Below are positions 20,201 through 33,000 of a DNA stretch of 49,839 bases, one piece after another. Below the pieces are notes generated by a model. It worked only from the letters and a program-made list of their open reading frames with translations, was not told where the DNA came from and did not search any database. The stretch lies in the NCBI GenBank assembly GCA_001600635.1, contig BCKL01000024.1, positions 85,448 to 135,286 on the forward strand. Reading direction: 5' to 3'. The DNA comes from Leucosporidium creatinivorum. Its lineage: Eukaryota > Basidiomycota > Microbotryomycetes > Leucosporidiales > Leucosporidiaceae. How positions within the stretch are numbered: position 1 is the first letter of the stretch; each line of letters starts with the position of its first letter. The position numbers and the translations under genes were made by a program.

Positions 20201-22261
20201 TGAGCGATTGGGTCGAGCCTTCAGATATCTTGCGAAGAGCGGAGGAGAAGGTCCAGGTGAGGACGATAAAGTCGGAGGTGATGGCGATGATGGTGGTGCT
20301 GAGCGAGTCGTCCTCGGTGCGGGCGACGAAGAGGGTGGCGAGTGGGGGGAGGACGTCCGAGAGATGGTCGACGAGGCGGAGGTGACCTGATTGGCGGAAT
20401 TCGAAGACCTTGAGACCGTCGGGTGTGGCGGTCGCGACCATTCGACCTGTGGGAAGCTCGGGATCAGTCGAGCCGAGCGACGACGGGCGAGAACGACGAG
20501 CAAAAACGACTCACCATCATGCCAAGTAGCAATGCGCGACGACGACTTGATCCTCGGATCCGACACGAACGACTCGGTCACCACATCATGCCCGCCAAGC
20601 TCCCAATTCTGAATCCTCCCATTATCGCCGAGCACGAGCATCGCCTCGCCGCAAAAGGTGGGCACGAGGTGTCGAATCTTGCCAGTAAGATTGACGGGGA
20701 CAGTGTAAGGAGGATGAACGAAGTGCGAGGTCTTGTCCGTGGGATCGTCGAGGCGGGTGGAGAGGGTGATGAGCGTGCCGCGAGAGCATCGGCCGACGAG
20801 GGTGGCGGTAGTGGGTGAGGTGATGAGGAGGGTGGGGTAGCGGAGGTTGGCGAGCTGGGTTGGCTGGTAGACTTGCTCTTGGAGGACGATGGTCGTTTGC
20901 GAGAGGCAGGTCGGCGGGCGACAGTCGAAGTTCTGCAGGGGGGAAGGGTCAGCTTGTGTAGACCAGCGGGAGAGATCACGAACGCACCGCCACCGTCGTC
21001 AGATGCACTGAGCCGTCGGAGAAGATGGTCACAAAGTCGTCTTTGGTGCCCCTCCTCGACGGCTCGCCTTCCTTCGCCGGCCACATGTCCCTCGTCGCCT
21101 TGAAGCAAGTCGCCAGCGGTACATGCTTAGGGAGGGAGGCATGGACGTCCAGCGTCGCCCAGAGGGAGAAGAAGTCGGGCTCGTCGATCATGCAGCCCCA
21201 GATGCGGAAGATGCCGTCGACGGTCGTGGTGAACAGGATGGGGCCGGAGCTGGGCGAGATGGGCGCGTCAGCCTTGCGCGAGAGGCGAAGAACCAGACAG
21301 ACTCACTCTGCTAGATCGTCCGTCGGCCGCCAGGAGACGTCTCGTAGGCGCAGAGAGTGGGCAGCATGCGAGCGAAACCGAAGCGAGTTGCTCGGCGGAG
21401 TCGTTGGCGGGAGGATGGATGACAGCCGTACGAGATTGCTCCCCTGCAGCAGTCTAAGCGATCAATGGCGACTCTGGCTGGGTACATGACGCCTACTTAC
21501 GGTCTGCACACTCGCGAGAACCTGCGCCGAAGGTGAAAGCCGAGCGGTGAGGACGGGCGAGCTTTCCCTGTGTGGTTCCACAGTCAGTACGGGTACGCAA
21601 ATTGGGGCACAACGAAGGGCTCACAGTTCTGTGCCGCTCTTGATCCATCTTGGTAGTGCGTGGGTCTCTTCAAGGGTCCAGAGCGAGAGAGCATCTCCTC
21701 CGGCGACGATGGTGTCTGCAGGGAGCTTGTTTGAGTCACTGCTTCGAGCGCGAGCGGTTCAGCGAGAAAGCTACCCTTGGCGAAGTCCAACGATGAGACC
21801 GTATGAGGTGCAGTGAAGCTGGAGTGCACCCGCCATGACGAGGGGGCCGTGGGCTCCCATACGCCGATACGCCCGTCTGAAGCAGCTGCGATCTGTTGGG
21901 CGGTGAGGTGATCAGCCCTGGATAATGTCGGCGAGCGGGTAAAGCTGTACGAACCCTGCCCGAGGTGCGATCGAAGGCGACGGCGTGGACTGTTGATGTG
22001 AGGGTGGAGTGGATGGGGAAAGCGAGCTCGAAAGGCAGGGAAGCGAGGATGGAGCAGTCCTCATGTAGGATGGTCATGCAATCTCGGGAAGCCCCGAGCT
22101 GTACGAGAGAGCCGAAGATCAGCAAGCGGCGGCGAAGCGGCGGCGAAGCGGCTCAAGCGACGACGTACGAGCACTGGCTGACGGTTCACTACAGCCGAGA
22201 TGAGGGTGTGCTGGCCATCGTTCACAGCTCCAACTGCCACCTGACCGAGCTCTAGTGACAT
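17233..22261 (-). CDS. RAV1: RAVE complex subunit Rav1 (DmX-like)
   Basis: Twenty-one exons, 1,280 aa; the summed exon length is exactly divisible by three. The exons are bounded at 22261, 22169, 22098, 21955, 21892, 21775, 21715, 21625, 21567, 21501, 21443, 21307, 21249, 20988, 20932, 20515, 20446, 19964, 19906, 19816, 19761, 19612, 19555, 19365, 19305, 19160, 19101, 19043, 18983, 18851, 18797, 18522, 18460, 18208, 18143, 17893, 17834, 17670, 17612, 17576, 17510 and 17233. The N-terminal half carries WD40-type blades (GRIGVWEP, GIFRIWGC, ELSIWDSK). The C-terminal half matches the Rav1 C domain: VVWAFHSDSQDLLLDES, FYLALRKKH, FLANDFELPRWRSAALKNA and AIAITRVHEGDDGPV. Known role: with Rav2 and Skp1 it re-joins V1 and V0 of the vacuolar H+-ATPase. 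Yeast Rav1 is about 1,357 aa. An in-frame ATG upstream near 22336 is possible. It shares a 133-bp promoter with YIP1. Confidence 0.93.
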
Positions 22262-22394
22262 CCCGAGTACGAGCAGCGACACGAACAAGGCCAACCCGTG
22301 AGCTGAAGCCGGCGCGCCTCTTGTGCTCTGCCTCATTTTGACCCTACTTTCCGCCTCGCCTCTCACTGCACGAATAGCACGGTACAGGATATAA

Positions 22395-23480
22395 ATGTCC
22401 AACTTCTACCAAGGCGGCCCCGCCTACAACCAAGCCGAAGCTCCCAACCTCCAATTCTACTCGGCCGCTCCCTCCCAATCCTCAAGTTACTACCAAGGCC
22501 GACCTTCGCTCGACCCACAATCTCGTCAGGATGTAGTAGCAGGAGCAATCGGCTCGGGAGGGAGGTCGGGCAGCAGCGTCGGCGGCGGCAGCGGCTCGCT
22601 CAACGGACCCATCATCGTCGCAAACTGGTGGAACGCTTTCACGCCTTGGACGGGTACAGAAGGGGAGCCGCCTTTGCTGGAAGGTGTGTACTTAATCAGA
22701 GCTTGACTGCTTGCTTTTCTGTAGCGTAAAACGACCGCTGACGTCTTGCCTTCGTGTCGCGTGTTGGCGTGGGTTCGTTCGCAGAGCTCGGCATCAACTT
22801 TGATCACATCCTACAGAAGTCGCTCACCGTGCTCAACCCTCTGAGCTCGGTAGACGCTCACATCATGGACGACGCCGACTTGGCAGGACCGCTCGTCTTC
22901 TGCTCCGTCTTTGCCAGCTTCCTCCTCCTCGTGAGTCCTGTTGAGCTACAATGTCGACTCGCGCTAACCTCTGTTCGAATCGCAGTCTGGCAAACCTCAA
23001 TTCTCCTACATCTACGGCGTCGCCCTCGTCGGCTCGGCTTCCATCTACGCCCTCCTCAACCTCATGTCCGAGAGTGGCATCGACGCCTACCGGACAGCCT
23101 CGGTCCTGGGCTACTGCCTCCTCCCTCTCGTCATTCTCAGCATGGTCTCCATCGTCGCCAGCCTTGAGTACGTTCTACCGTCTCAAGCTTCACTCGGCGC
23201 TTCGAGCTGACTCGCCCCTTCGCAGCGGAACCATCGGCTACCTTCTCTCTGTACTGAGCATCGCTTGGTGCTCCTACTCCGCTTCCGCCATCTTCTCTTC
23301 CGTCCTCCGCCTTTCCCACCAGCGTTTCCTGGTAGCATACCCCGTCGGCCTGCTGTGAGTTCGGCTCATTGCCTTGCGCCGAGCCCTCGACTGACATCAG
23401 CCGCTCCCTACAGATACGCAGCGTTCGCTTTGCTGAGTGTGTTTGATGGGCGGAGTGGGGCGTTGGGAGTCAAGGGCTAG
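22395..23480 (+). CDS. YIP1: Yip1 family Rab-interacting membrane protein
   Basis: Five exons (22395-22683, 22785-22930, 22986-23167, 23226-23354, 23414-23480), 270 aa, in phase. The N-terminal 95 residues are a cytosolic Gly/Ser/Gln/Tyr-rich region. The Yip1 signature follows ([39 protein letters not shown]), and about five hydrophobic membrane segments fill the rest. Known role: binds Rab GTPases (Ypt1/Ypt31 in yeast) and Yif1 at ER and Golgi membranes, needed for ER-to-Golgi vesicle formation. Length is close to the yeast protein (248 aa). It is divergent from RAV1 and convergent with LTV1, whose stop is about 130 bp away. Confidence 0.95.
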
Positions 23481-23609
23481 AGGCGGTTCTGAGAAGTGAC
23501 CTTTCTTCCTGATTCGCTTTCGCCGAGGCCGAGCAGTGAGAGACGCTCGAGAGAAGAGAGAGTAAAACGACAAAGCGAAAGCCTCGTAATACAACCCCCC
23601 AAAGCCCAT

Positions 23610-25633
23610 TTAAGCCAACCGCCTAACACCCTCACCGACCCTAATATCCGCCGCCGCTCCCCCAGCGACCGCCTTTCCAGCTATCCGCTTCTGGCGCTTG
23701 AACTCATTGCCAAACGTCTCCTTGGTCGTCTTCTTCTCGACGCGCCGACTTGCTCGCTCCTGCTTGACGGCCTCTTTGCGCGCCTTCTTCTGCTCGGCCG
23801 TCTCGCCTCGGGGTCGCTTGATCGTTTCGGGTCGGGCTGGTGGAGGGTCGAGGCGGGTCAGCAAAAGCAGTAGAGACCGAAAATGAGCTATGAGACTCAC
23901 GAGCACCGTCATCGCTCTCCTCGTCCATCTCCTCGTCCTCTTCCTCCTCGGCCTTCTTCTCCTCGCCGCCCGTCACGACAGGGAAACCAGTCTTCTCGTC
24001 GATGCGAATCCGAGCGGGTCGGGGTCCGTTCTCGCGCACGCGAAGGAGGCGAGGGTGGTTTGAGACGTTACTGTAGGTACCTGCAGAGCGAGTGGTGGTC
24101 AGCCTCTAGCGAGCGAGCGACTAAGCGAAAGCGACTCACTCAGCACAGTCTCGCAATCCCAACGCTCCTTGGGCTTGGTGTACTCGACCTTGATCCTGTT
24201 CTTCTTGCCCGCCTCTTCCCTGTACTGCCGCTCCACCGCCGCCACAATCTTGGCCTTCTCAATCCTCCTCGACGCCAACTCGGGATCCTCGCCCTCCTCC
24301 GCCTCGCCCAGATCCATAGTCGCCAGGGACTTGCGGATCCTATCGAGCTTGCCGGCGTTGCCTTCGACTCCGGGCGTAGGGTCGAGCACGTGACGCATCT
24401 TGCCGCCGAGCACCTCGTAGCGAGAGAGGAAGTCGTCCATGATTTGGTCGAGGTCCTCGCGCGGTGGGCCCATGTCGGGAACGTAGTCCTCCTCCTCTTC
24501 ATCCGAGTCGCCTCCCCAACTCTCGTCCGAGTCGTCCTCGTACAGCTTTTCGATCTGGGAGAGGAGACGAAGTCAGCTCAGCGCCGAAGCGAAGGACGAT
24601 GGGCATGCAAAGCTCACCTGGTCGAAGCGATCATCGAGCGTGCGAAGTCCCTCATTCCTGAACATGGCCGAACTGGTCATGGAGAACTGCGAGCCCGCCA
24701 TGCTGGCTCCCTTGCGAGCTGGTCGCCGAGCGCTGGCGGCCTTGAGGTCGGCGATGGTGTCTCCTCCCTCCGAGTAGTCGTCCTCATCGTCCGATTCGGC
24801 TCCCTTTCCTCCCTGCTGCGCCTTGAAGCGAGCGATCCTGTCCGCGAGCGGCAGGTTGTCGTCGTCCTCGACGCCGAGACGACTCACACCGCCGGTGACA
24901 TCGTCCACTCCCTCATCGTCGTCCTCCCAGAGATCGCGCTCATCCACCTCACCGCCCTTCATAATTCCCTCGAAGAAGTCCTCCTCCTCGTCGGTTCCCT
25001 CTCCGTCGTCGACGGCGTAGGCCTCATCGTCGAGTGCTTCGAGTACCTCACGCACGCGGGGGTCGAGGTCGGGTTGCAGGCCCATGGTGGGAGCCTGAAT
25101 GGAGGTGATGTCGACGTAGGTGGCCTCGTCGAGCGGGTGGGAGGGGAGGACATCCTCGGGCAAGTCGACCTTCTGGCCGCGCTCGGCTTCGTCCTTCATG
25201 GTGAAGCCTCCGTCGTCGAGGCGAGCGGCCTTGCCCTTGCCCTTCTTGGAGACGGGAGCTTCGACGAGGTACGACTCGGCGGTCTCTCCGACGGTACGCA
25301 GGTGCTGCATGTAGTTGTACTCGGCGTCGTCAAAGTAGATTCCGTATGCCGCTGCATCGCCGAGCTCGGCCTCGTTGGTCTGGAAGTCCTCCTTGGTTTG
25401 CCTCTTGGATGAGGAGCCCTGTAGTACAGCAGACGAGGTCAGCCTTCCGCACACGAGATGACTGAGAGGGTCCAGCGAGAGCTGGCGGGGGCAGGGCTCA
25501 CCTTTTTCTGCTGCGAAGTGTCGATTTCCTTGAGCACGCGGTCACTGGCATCAGGATCGTTGATCAACGGATCACGCTGCGAGCGATGCACGAGCTGGAA
25601 CGTCTTGGTCCCCGGTTTGCGCCACAACGACAT
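23610..25633 (-). CDS. LTV1: 40S ribosome assembly factor Ltv1
   Basis: Five exons (25502-25633, 24618-25418, 24140-24554, 23901-24080, 23610-23836), 584 aa, in phase. The N-terminus has the family hallmark FQLVHRSQRDPL, then long acidic Asp/Glu stretches, a PREDLDQIMDDFLSRYE segment near the middle, and a Lys/Arg-rich C-terminus containing RKEAVKQERASRR. Known role: binds the beak of the pre-40S subunit with Enp1 and Rps3, is released by casein kinase phosphorylation, and leaves the nucleus with the particle. It is longer than the yeast protein (463 aa), mainly in the acidic linkers. Confidence 0.93.
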
Positions 25634-26083
25634 GGTTTGCGTCTGGGTGCTTTCGAACTTTTGAGAGGAGAGAAGCGGGTGAGTGATGTAGAGTGTTGAG
25701 TGGAGCGGTAGGTCTTGCTGTACGAGTTCTGTAGGATGCGCGATTGTCGAGAGCGAGCGAGCGAGATGAAGCGTGAGCAAGAGAGCCTTCGAAAGCCGCA
25801 CGCTCAAAGTCGGAGCTCAAAAGGGGTCCGCTTTTTAGACACCTCGATACGCTACAAAAGGGATCAGGAGAGCACGTGATGGTGATATGGTGTAGTGCTC
25901 TGGAAAGGAGCGGTGAGTGGGAGCTCTCCTTCGAGCAGGAGAGCCGATTTCGGCGATCTCGAGCCGAGCTTCTCTCGCGCCGGTCGACTGTAGATGTACT
26001 GATTTGACCATAGTTGCATATTAGCCCTTGGGAGTGATACTCGGCTGTAAGAATAAACGAATGTGGGGGGTAAAGAAAACGGA
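25634..26083. other. Intergenic stretch
   Basis: Lies between the LTV1 start and the membrane-protein stop, both on the minus strand. A pyrimidine-rich leader of LTV1 is visible near the left end. I see no extra gene or RNA. Confidence 0.4.
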
Positions 26084-27854
26084 CTACAAAGACACCTCGG
26101 CGTAAGAATCGTGGCGACCCTTCTCCTCGGTCGCGCGCTGCCAGTCGGCCAGCTCGAGCTGCACGACATTCTTCTCCCTCTCCACCTCGTGATCGACGTC
26201 CGTACGAGTGTGGACCGAAACATGCACGCGAGTACCGCGGTGCTTGGTGCCCGTGGAGGGGTCGAGGGAGGGGGAGAGGATGTTGGTGCTCGATGACGAG
26301 CCGAGGAGAGATTGGGCGAGAGAGAGGGCGGCGGCGAAGAGTCCGAGGATGCCGAATCCGTAGCTGTGGGGTGAGGGAAGTGGTCAGCTCTAGCTCGTAG
26401 ACCTCTGTCGGACTTCAAGCTCGGCGCTCGAGGTCCGAGCAGTCCCAGCTGCTCCTGAGATGAACTCACAGGCTGATGAGGGTCACTACAGCGAGGGAAT
26501 ACGAGTTTGACAGGATTTGCTTAGTCCAGACGGCGACCGCGAGGGAGGTGCCGAAGTAGACGACGCCGAGCAGAGTGACCAAAGCCGAAGTGAGGGCGGC
26601 GAAGAGGGAGGCGAGCCTGAGTTGACGGCCTTGGTCGCTGGTGTCCATACTGGTGACCTTGACCATGGACCGCTTGATGTAGCCGAAGTACTGGATCGCG
26701 ACGATGACAAAGATCTGCGAAGGAAGGAGAGAGTCAGTCTGAGTCCTGCTGTCGCCGAGAAGATGAACACTCACGACGTAGGCATACAGGACCCAGATAC
26801 TCCACATGGTCCAGCAGACTCGCAGCCACTTGGGGAACAACGCAGAGTTGCTCAGCATCGTGTCGACGAAAGGCTCGACCTGGGCGAGAGCGGCGTCGAC
26901 CTCGGCGCTCGTCATGTTGGCGTAGGAAGGGGCGAATCCGAGGAGGAGGGCACGGGCTTGTCCATGAGCTTCCGATGCTCGGTCGTAGAGAGGTGAACAG
27001 ATGTTGGCGGGGGTCATGATACACACACAGCAGAGGATGAGGCCGCCGATGAAGTGAGCGTTGATGAAGCGAGGATGGGTGAGGAAGGTGGCGCGTTTGT
27101 GACTGCGTCCTTTAGCCCTTGGGAGGCAGACGGCAACGGTGAGGGACCAGAGCTGTTGGAAGATGGATGAGAATCAGCTGTTGTTTGGCTCCAGTGCTCA
27201 GTGCTCGGCGTTGCATGCTCGGCGAGCAATGCAGTGCTCAGCAGGCCGATTCTAGGGGCTCCCGCTGCCCCTATATGTAGCCTAGTAGGATGTATAAGTG
27301 AATAGGGACTCACTGCCAGCCAAGTGGATACCCAAGCCGGCAAATATCCCATTGCCCTTGCCCCCATGAACCACGGCCAGTCATTTCCTCTGGCATGCTC
27401 CCTGGTCATCACCAGGTAGGGCTGTAGGGTGTGTCAGCATTGAACAATGTACAGAAAGAGACCCGAGCTCACTTGAAGGAGGATGAGGAAGACCAGGGTG
27501 CTGAGCTGCCACGAAAGGGCAAAGTGAGGGATGATGAAGGTGCCGCGCGGCGTCGAGACGGTGCGGAAGATCCAAATGTCTTGACCTCCTGTACGCCTCC
27601 AGCGAACACCGATAGCAGCGAGCAAGATGGCGGTTTGTCTGCGGAGAAAGCGAAGGGTCGGTCTCGGCGCAGCCTCGACGACTCGTGGAGACTTACAGGC
27701 CAAACAGCGCGTGCATCACACTGACAGACTGCATGAAGAACACCGGCATGCCCGCGTAGAACTTGCTGAACAGAGCGTGGGCGATGGCGTTGAAGGGGTT
27801 GGCGCTCGGCGCGGCTGCTCGGACGGCGGAGAAGACTGCGTGAGCTGCCGACAT
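26084..27854 (-). CDS. Uncharacterised multi-pass membrane protein
   Basis: Six exons (27697-27854, 27473-27638, 27314-27421, 26775-27152, 26470-26714, 26084-26363), 444 aa, in phase. I do not recognise the family. Hydrophobic segments are visible at FYAGMPVFFM..MHALFGL, at ALSWQLSTLVFLILL, at the AWVSTWLALWSLTVAVCL join, at FIGGLILCCVCIM, at VCWTMWSIWVLYAYVIFVIVAI, at LTSALVTLLGVVYFGTSLAVAV and at SLAVVTLISLYGFGILGLFAAAL: at least seven membrane spans. A loop of about 80 residues lies between spans four and five. The C-terminal 75 residues are hydrophilic and probably cytosolic. Part of exons 2-4, with their introns, is duplicated in inverse orientation at 45956-46478. It could be a transporter or receptor-like protein, but nothing decides this. 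Confidence 0.72.
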
Positions 27855-30047
27855 TGCTGTCTGCTGTGCAGCTGGGGAGGTGTGATAAAGAGAGAAGAAA
27901 GAGTGTGAGGTAGAGGAAAGCAGAAAAGTCGAGCAGAACACAACACAGAACATTTCGGCGGCGGCGAGAAGAGCACGGACCTCGCCTTTGTCCCCGCTGA
28001 AATTGCCAGCCCGCCGGAGCCCCTCTGGATATCCCCCTCGCGCTCCGTTGTTCTGTCGAGGGGCTCCGACTTGCTTATAGTGAGCAGCTGGGTGCGAAAG
28101 CGACGAGAAAGCAAAAGGATCGCTCGCTGGCGCCGAGAAGGGAGCTTCAGAGCGATCTGTTCTTCCTGTAGCCGCTTCTGTACTCTAGTACTTTGAGATC
28201 CGCTTATAGCGCGAGATTGAGCCCGCTGGAGAACCCACATTGCCCAGACTTCTGCACGGCCCTTCTGCTCGGCGACGGCCTGAGCGTGATTTTCTTCGGC
28301 CGTCGACCCCAAAAGTTGCCTCATGTTGGGAGGTTGCGGGGCAGCCCTTTGATGTCGATGTGATTCGCTCGCGCCTCCCGAGTTGCAGCTGAGTGCAACT
28401 CGCGTTTCTCGGCCGTTGCGAGCGCCGAGCTCGTGCTTAGGGCGCTTTCGCCGAGTGGCTGGGCGCTGCAACGACAACCAGCAGAGGTGTGAGAGGTATC
28501 ACAGACTCTGTAGCTGATTCGGAAGGTGAGCACAGAACTTCAGCCAAGAGCTGTGGCAGCGAAGCTCAGCAACGCCGAAGTCGATTTTGCCTCGCCGAGC
28601 TCATCTACCAGGCTTCCCAGCCGCGATAGGGCAGACACCTCGGCTCGTGTAAATTGGTCTGCTCGGCCTCCGCCCACACCACAGACCAAACTCGCTGTCT
28701 CGCTCGGCGAAACTCGACGGCGCTCGGCGAGCGCGAACTCACGACCAGAAAGCGTCAAAGCTAGCTGGGGGGGGGGCACAAAAATGCAGAGAGCGGTGTA
28801 ACACGATACTGTGGTATCTGCAAAAACACCGAAAAGGGAATAAGCCTACAACTCAAGCTGCTGTTTCAGAGTCAGCGACACGTCCTGCCCCGCCCTTCGA
28901 CTCCTCCGTATTCGTCGTCGCTCGGCCTACAGCACGCGCAGATGTGTCCAAAATCTTCAAGAATGGACGCCAGCTTCGGACAGCCCCCTCCCCTCGTCCC
29001 TCAGGCGCCGAGAGCAGCAACACTCGTTTCACATTCCCCGCTGAGCAATGCTCTTCAAACGAGCCCGCTGCCCAAGTAGCCCAAGCACCAGCTCATCGAC
29101 ATTACATCCCTCTTACTCGGCATGTCCCTCCCCTCCTCCGACAACCCGAAACGGCGGAGCTTCAAGCTGTCGTCGCGAAGGAGCGATGCTGCAGAGGTGC
29201 AGAGAGGTGGTCCGAGGCGCAGTCTACGACTCTACGGCAGCGCTGTGGAGCGATCAGATCACGGAGCGAAAGCGTCAGAGTTGTGAGTTGAAGCTCTGAG
29301 GCGAGGTAGAGGCCAAGTCGAGCGAGGGGGAGGCTTCGAGCTGTTAGGGTATACGCCCAGGGCGGAGGGCAATCTGGGTAGAAATACTGACTCTGAGCAT
29401 CAACCGACAGGCAGGCCGAGACAACAGCAGAAGGAAGAAGGGCGCCGTCGCCTTTCATCTCGTCGACTTGGGCGGCCCATCTTTCCCTCTCGCCGCTTCG
29501 TTTCGACTCGCTCTCAACTCTCGTACAGCTCGCAGCAGCACGAGCTTACAAGCTCGTCTATCGGCCTCGCCTCCGAGCTAGTCCACTCATACACTCGCTC
29601 TTCCCCTCTCGAAAAAGCTCGCTCGACTCTCGGTCTCGTCTGCTCGTAGGCTGCTATCGGTGAGCTCTCGGTACTGGAGTAGGACGCGCTTGTCGGAGTG
29701 GTTTGAGAGCTGGTGGGCTGCTCGCAAGATGATCGACGGCCCTGCGCGCGCAGAGACTTCGCTCGGCAAGCAACGAGACACGGCGGCGGGCTCGTGTGGG
29801 CTATGGCGTGAGCGCAGAGTTGGTCCAGGGGCGCAGAGCGGGAGAATGGAGCAGCAAAAGAGCTTCACTGCAAGCTCCGCCCCCCGATGAGCGCTCGCTG
29901 ACTTCCCTCGTCTTCTTTCTCTCAGCCCCACAGCTCGCCGTCCCACATCCTCGGCTCGTCGCCGCTCTCGACCACCTACAGCTGCTTCCTCATTCCTGAA
30001 TACTCGGCTCGCTCGACACGTACGCTCAAGGAACCCAGCTGTCTGGC
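27855..30047. other. Long stretch without a recognised gene
   Basis: About 2.2 kb. Several frames stay open because of the high GC content (for example 27716-28477 and 29587-30273 on the minus strand), but none has conserved motifs, sensible splice structure or codon bias. A G10 run lies near 28768. The left part must contain the promoter of the membrane-protein gene; the right part, the promoter of the gene at 30048. Confidence 0.45.
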
Positions 30048-33000
30048 ATGGAGGAGCGAGAGGGTAGAGCCTCAGAGATGAACGAGAGTGCGGAGATGGC
30101 TGCTGAGCATCGGTCGAAGGGACTGGAAGGAGGTGAGTTCCAGTGGACCACTTTTCCGTAGCTGGCGCCTGGTGTGATAGTTCGGGAAGCCTGACTCGCT
30201 GCACTCGCAAGCAGAGATGGACGACGATCACCTCGGCGTGCAGCCGACAGCTCATCACTACGATCAGGATCAATCATCGTACGTCCGAGGCTTGTTCAAC
30301 ACTTCTCTCGGCGTGAACTGGCAGCTCACATGCTGCAACACTTCTACAGTGGCTCACTCGTGCTCGACAAGCGCCCTGCAAGTCCCGTCGAGGTCTCTAT
30401 CAGCTCGTCTCGCAAGCGACGTCGCCTCCATCCTCCTCCATCGAGCCAGCCTCCAGCATCGACCCACCCTCCTTCCACTGGTGGTCCTCCAGCCTCGACC
30501 GTTTTCGGCCCTTCAGCAGCAGCTCCTCTCGTCCCCACCGCCTCTCCCAATCCCGCCGCTTCCAACTCGCATCCTCATGGCTCGCAATCGCCAGAGCGAC
30601 CTCTGAAGCGCAAGTCGCCCGAGCCGGAGGTCGTCCTAAGCACCAAGACCCGCAGGCGACCAAAGAAGCCTCGCGTCGCTGCCGCCGAGATCGAGTCTTT
30701 GACAAGTCCGGGCTTTGACGCCTCGGTCTCCTCGCCGGTCGCCGTCGCCAACCGTACGGAAGAACACGAGAAGGTGCCGGATGTGCGCCCAAGGGCTACG
30801 ACCGCGACGGCCAAGTACAAGCAGGGCAGGAAGGAGGCGAGGCTCGGCGAGGCGGCGAGGCGACGCCAGGCCATCTTCGACAAGAACATGGACACCATCG
30901 GTCGGATGTCGGATACGCTTATTGCTCAACAGCGAGAGCTCGACGAGGTCATCCACTCCCCTCCTCCCGGCGCCTCTCCGCTCAACCACCTCCTCGCCAT
31001 CTTCGACAAGCGAGCTTCTCACCTCAGTCGCGCGCCTTTCCCTCGCTCCGGCTCTTTCTACTCCTACCTTCAGCAGCACCCCGACTTCGTCGACTTCTGG
31101 GTCGACCTCGCCCGAAACCCTTACTCCTTCGATCCTTCCACCTCGCCCTTCCTCCGACTCGTCAGCAGCAAAGGCGTGAGAGCAGGGAACGATGACGGAG
31201 TAGGCGCGAGCGTCGACCTGACGGAAGAGGAGGAGGAGAGGTGGAAGGCGATGCTCGCGGAGGAGGAAGATGCGGAGGATGCGTTGGAGGCGTCGAAGGG
31301 CTCGGGAGGCGCCGAGACAAGCGAGGGAGACGGCGAGTCCGCGATGGACAACGACCTCACTTCCTCGCCAACTGCCACCTCTCTTTCCTCCTCCTCTTCC
31401 ACCCTCACGCTCTACTTCCGCGCCCTCCCCGGCAACGTCGCTCGCGCCCGCCAGCACGTTGAGACGCTCCTTTCCGACTTTCCAGCCTACTCGCTCACGG
31501 AAGCTGCCTACCTCTCGACTCTGGACAATCGACCGGATGAGGACCCCGCGACCAGAGTCTACGTCGGGATTCTGGGTCGAACAGAGCTCGAAGCCTCGGA
31601 TCGATTCGAGGAGGACGTCAAGAGCGCTCAAGTCTTCAACTTGGTCAAATCGTTCATCAACGTCAACGGTCTCAAGGACGAGCCCGATGTGTACCATCTC
31701 GAGTTGGACAACGCCGATGGAGTCTGGACGCTCGACTCGTCGCTTCCGCGCTCGGCGGCGCTTCGCTCGAACCCCGCTACCGACCTCCTCGAGACCCTCG
31801 CCATCACCTGCCTCGGTCCCTCTTCCCTCAACACCGCGGCAGGAGGTATCCGAGAGCCCATGGTTCCCAGCCCTCAGCTCCTCGCAATCCGCGACTCGGT
31901 CCTCCAGCTCGATCCTTCGACCGATCCTCGGCTCAGCTCCGACTTCGCTCGAGCGCAAGCCGCCATCACACGTCGTCCAGTTCGACGCTCTCTCACCACC
32001 TTCATACCCACTATCCCCACAACCGCCTCCTCGCCCGAATCTGCGCCTCACACTCCTCGCCCGACCGTCAGCGCCGCCGAGAAGGCGACTGAGCCCGACC
32101 TCACCGCCGAGGAGGGCAGGAAACTGGAGGGGGAGACTCGAGACGCGCTCAAGCTTCGCTACCAGCTGCTGGACGACATGTGGACCACGCGAGGAGGTGC
32201 AGGAGCGCCCATCGACCCGCGTAGCTTGGAGCAAGTCGCGAGTCGCTCGGCCGCCGTCAAGCTCACCGACGATGGATACGCCGACGCCGTCACGGTGCTC
32301 AAAGACATCACTACAGAAGACCACCAGAACGGAGGGGTAGCCTTCTGGGCAGATACGGCGGGCGGGAGCCCGTATCTAATTCGTCGTCTCCTCGCCTACG
32401 CTCGAGGTCTCGACCCCTCGCTCCTCAACGGACCAGCGGTCGACGACATCGACTACGAAGTCATCGCCGAGGCGTTCGGAGCCGTCGTCGACCTCTGGGA
32501 CGTCCTCCTTCGCCACCGAGACCTCGACATCGTGCTCGTCCTCCTCGTGCTTGGTCTTCTACAGTTTTGGAACGCGCCAGGCTGTGTCGTGCGGTCAGCA
32601 AAGGTGAGTCCTGACTTTCTGCTCGCTGTCGTAGCCCAAGCTCACCGGTTGGCTTCACAGCTCGCGCAACTCTTCGTCTCGGGCATCCTCCCCACACTCT
32701 TTAAGAAGGACATCTCGCCCGAGGATTGGGAGGCGGTCCTCGTACACCAGGACCTCTCTCGCCTACACCTGATCATCGCTATCGTCGAGCTTCCGACCTG
32801 GCACGGCGTGCCTCTGCGCAACTTCTCGGAGCACGTTGGCCAACCCGTCACCGTCGAGCTCGCCTCGGGACACTTCCGCAACGTCGTCTTCGCATTCGAC
32901 GGCGGCGCGAGTCGTTACGACACGACTAGCTCTCTCCCCATCCGCAACCTCCTCTTCTTCAGCACCCTCGAGGGCGAGCTGCTCCGCTCCGTCGGCAACC

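Noticed and set aside
23883-25412. 509-codon plus-strand frame opposite LTV1
   Set aside because: Antisense shadow of the Asp/Glu codons of LTV1, which has family motifs and correct splice sites.
27716-28477. 253-codon minus-strand frame overlapping the membrane-protein start
   Set aside because: Out of frame with the membrane protein, no motifs, and basic low-complexity composition typical of chance frames.
30636-32324. 562-codon minus-strand frame opposite the 30-34 kb gene
   Set aside because: Shadow frame in high-GC coding sequence; the plus strand gives consistent exons and phases.
32604-32660. Nineteen extra residues in the 30-34 kb protein
   Set aside because: The segment has a GTGAGT donor and CACAG acceptor and is 57 nt long, so it is better read as an in-frame intron.
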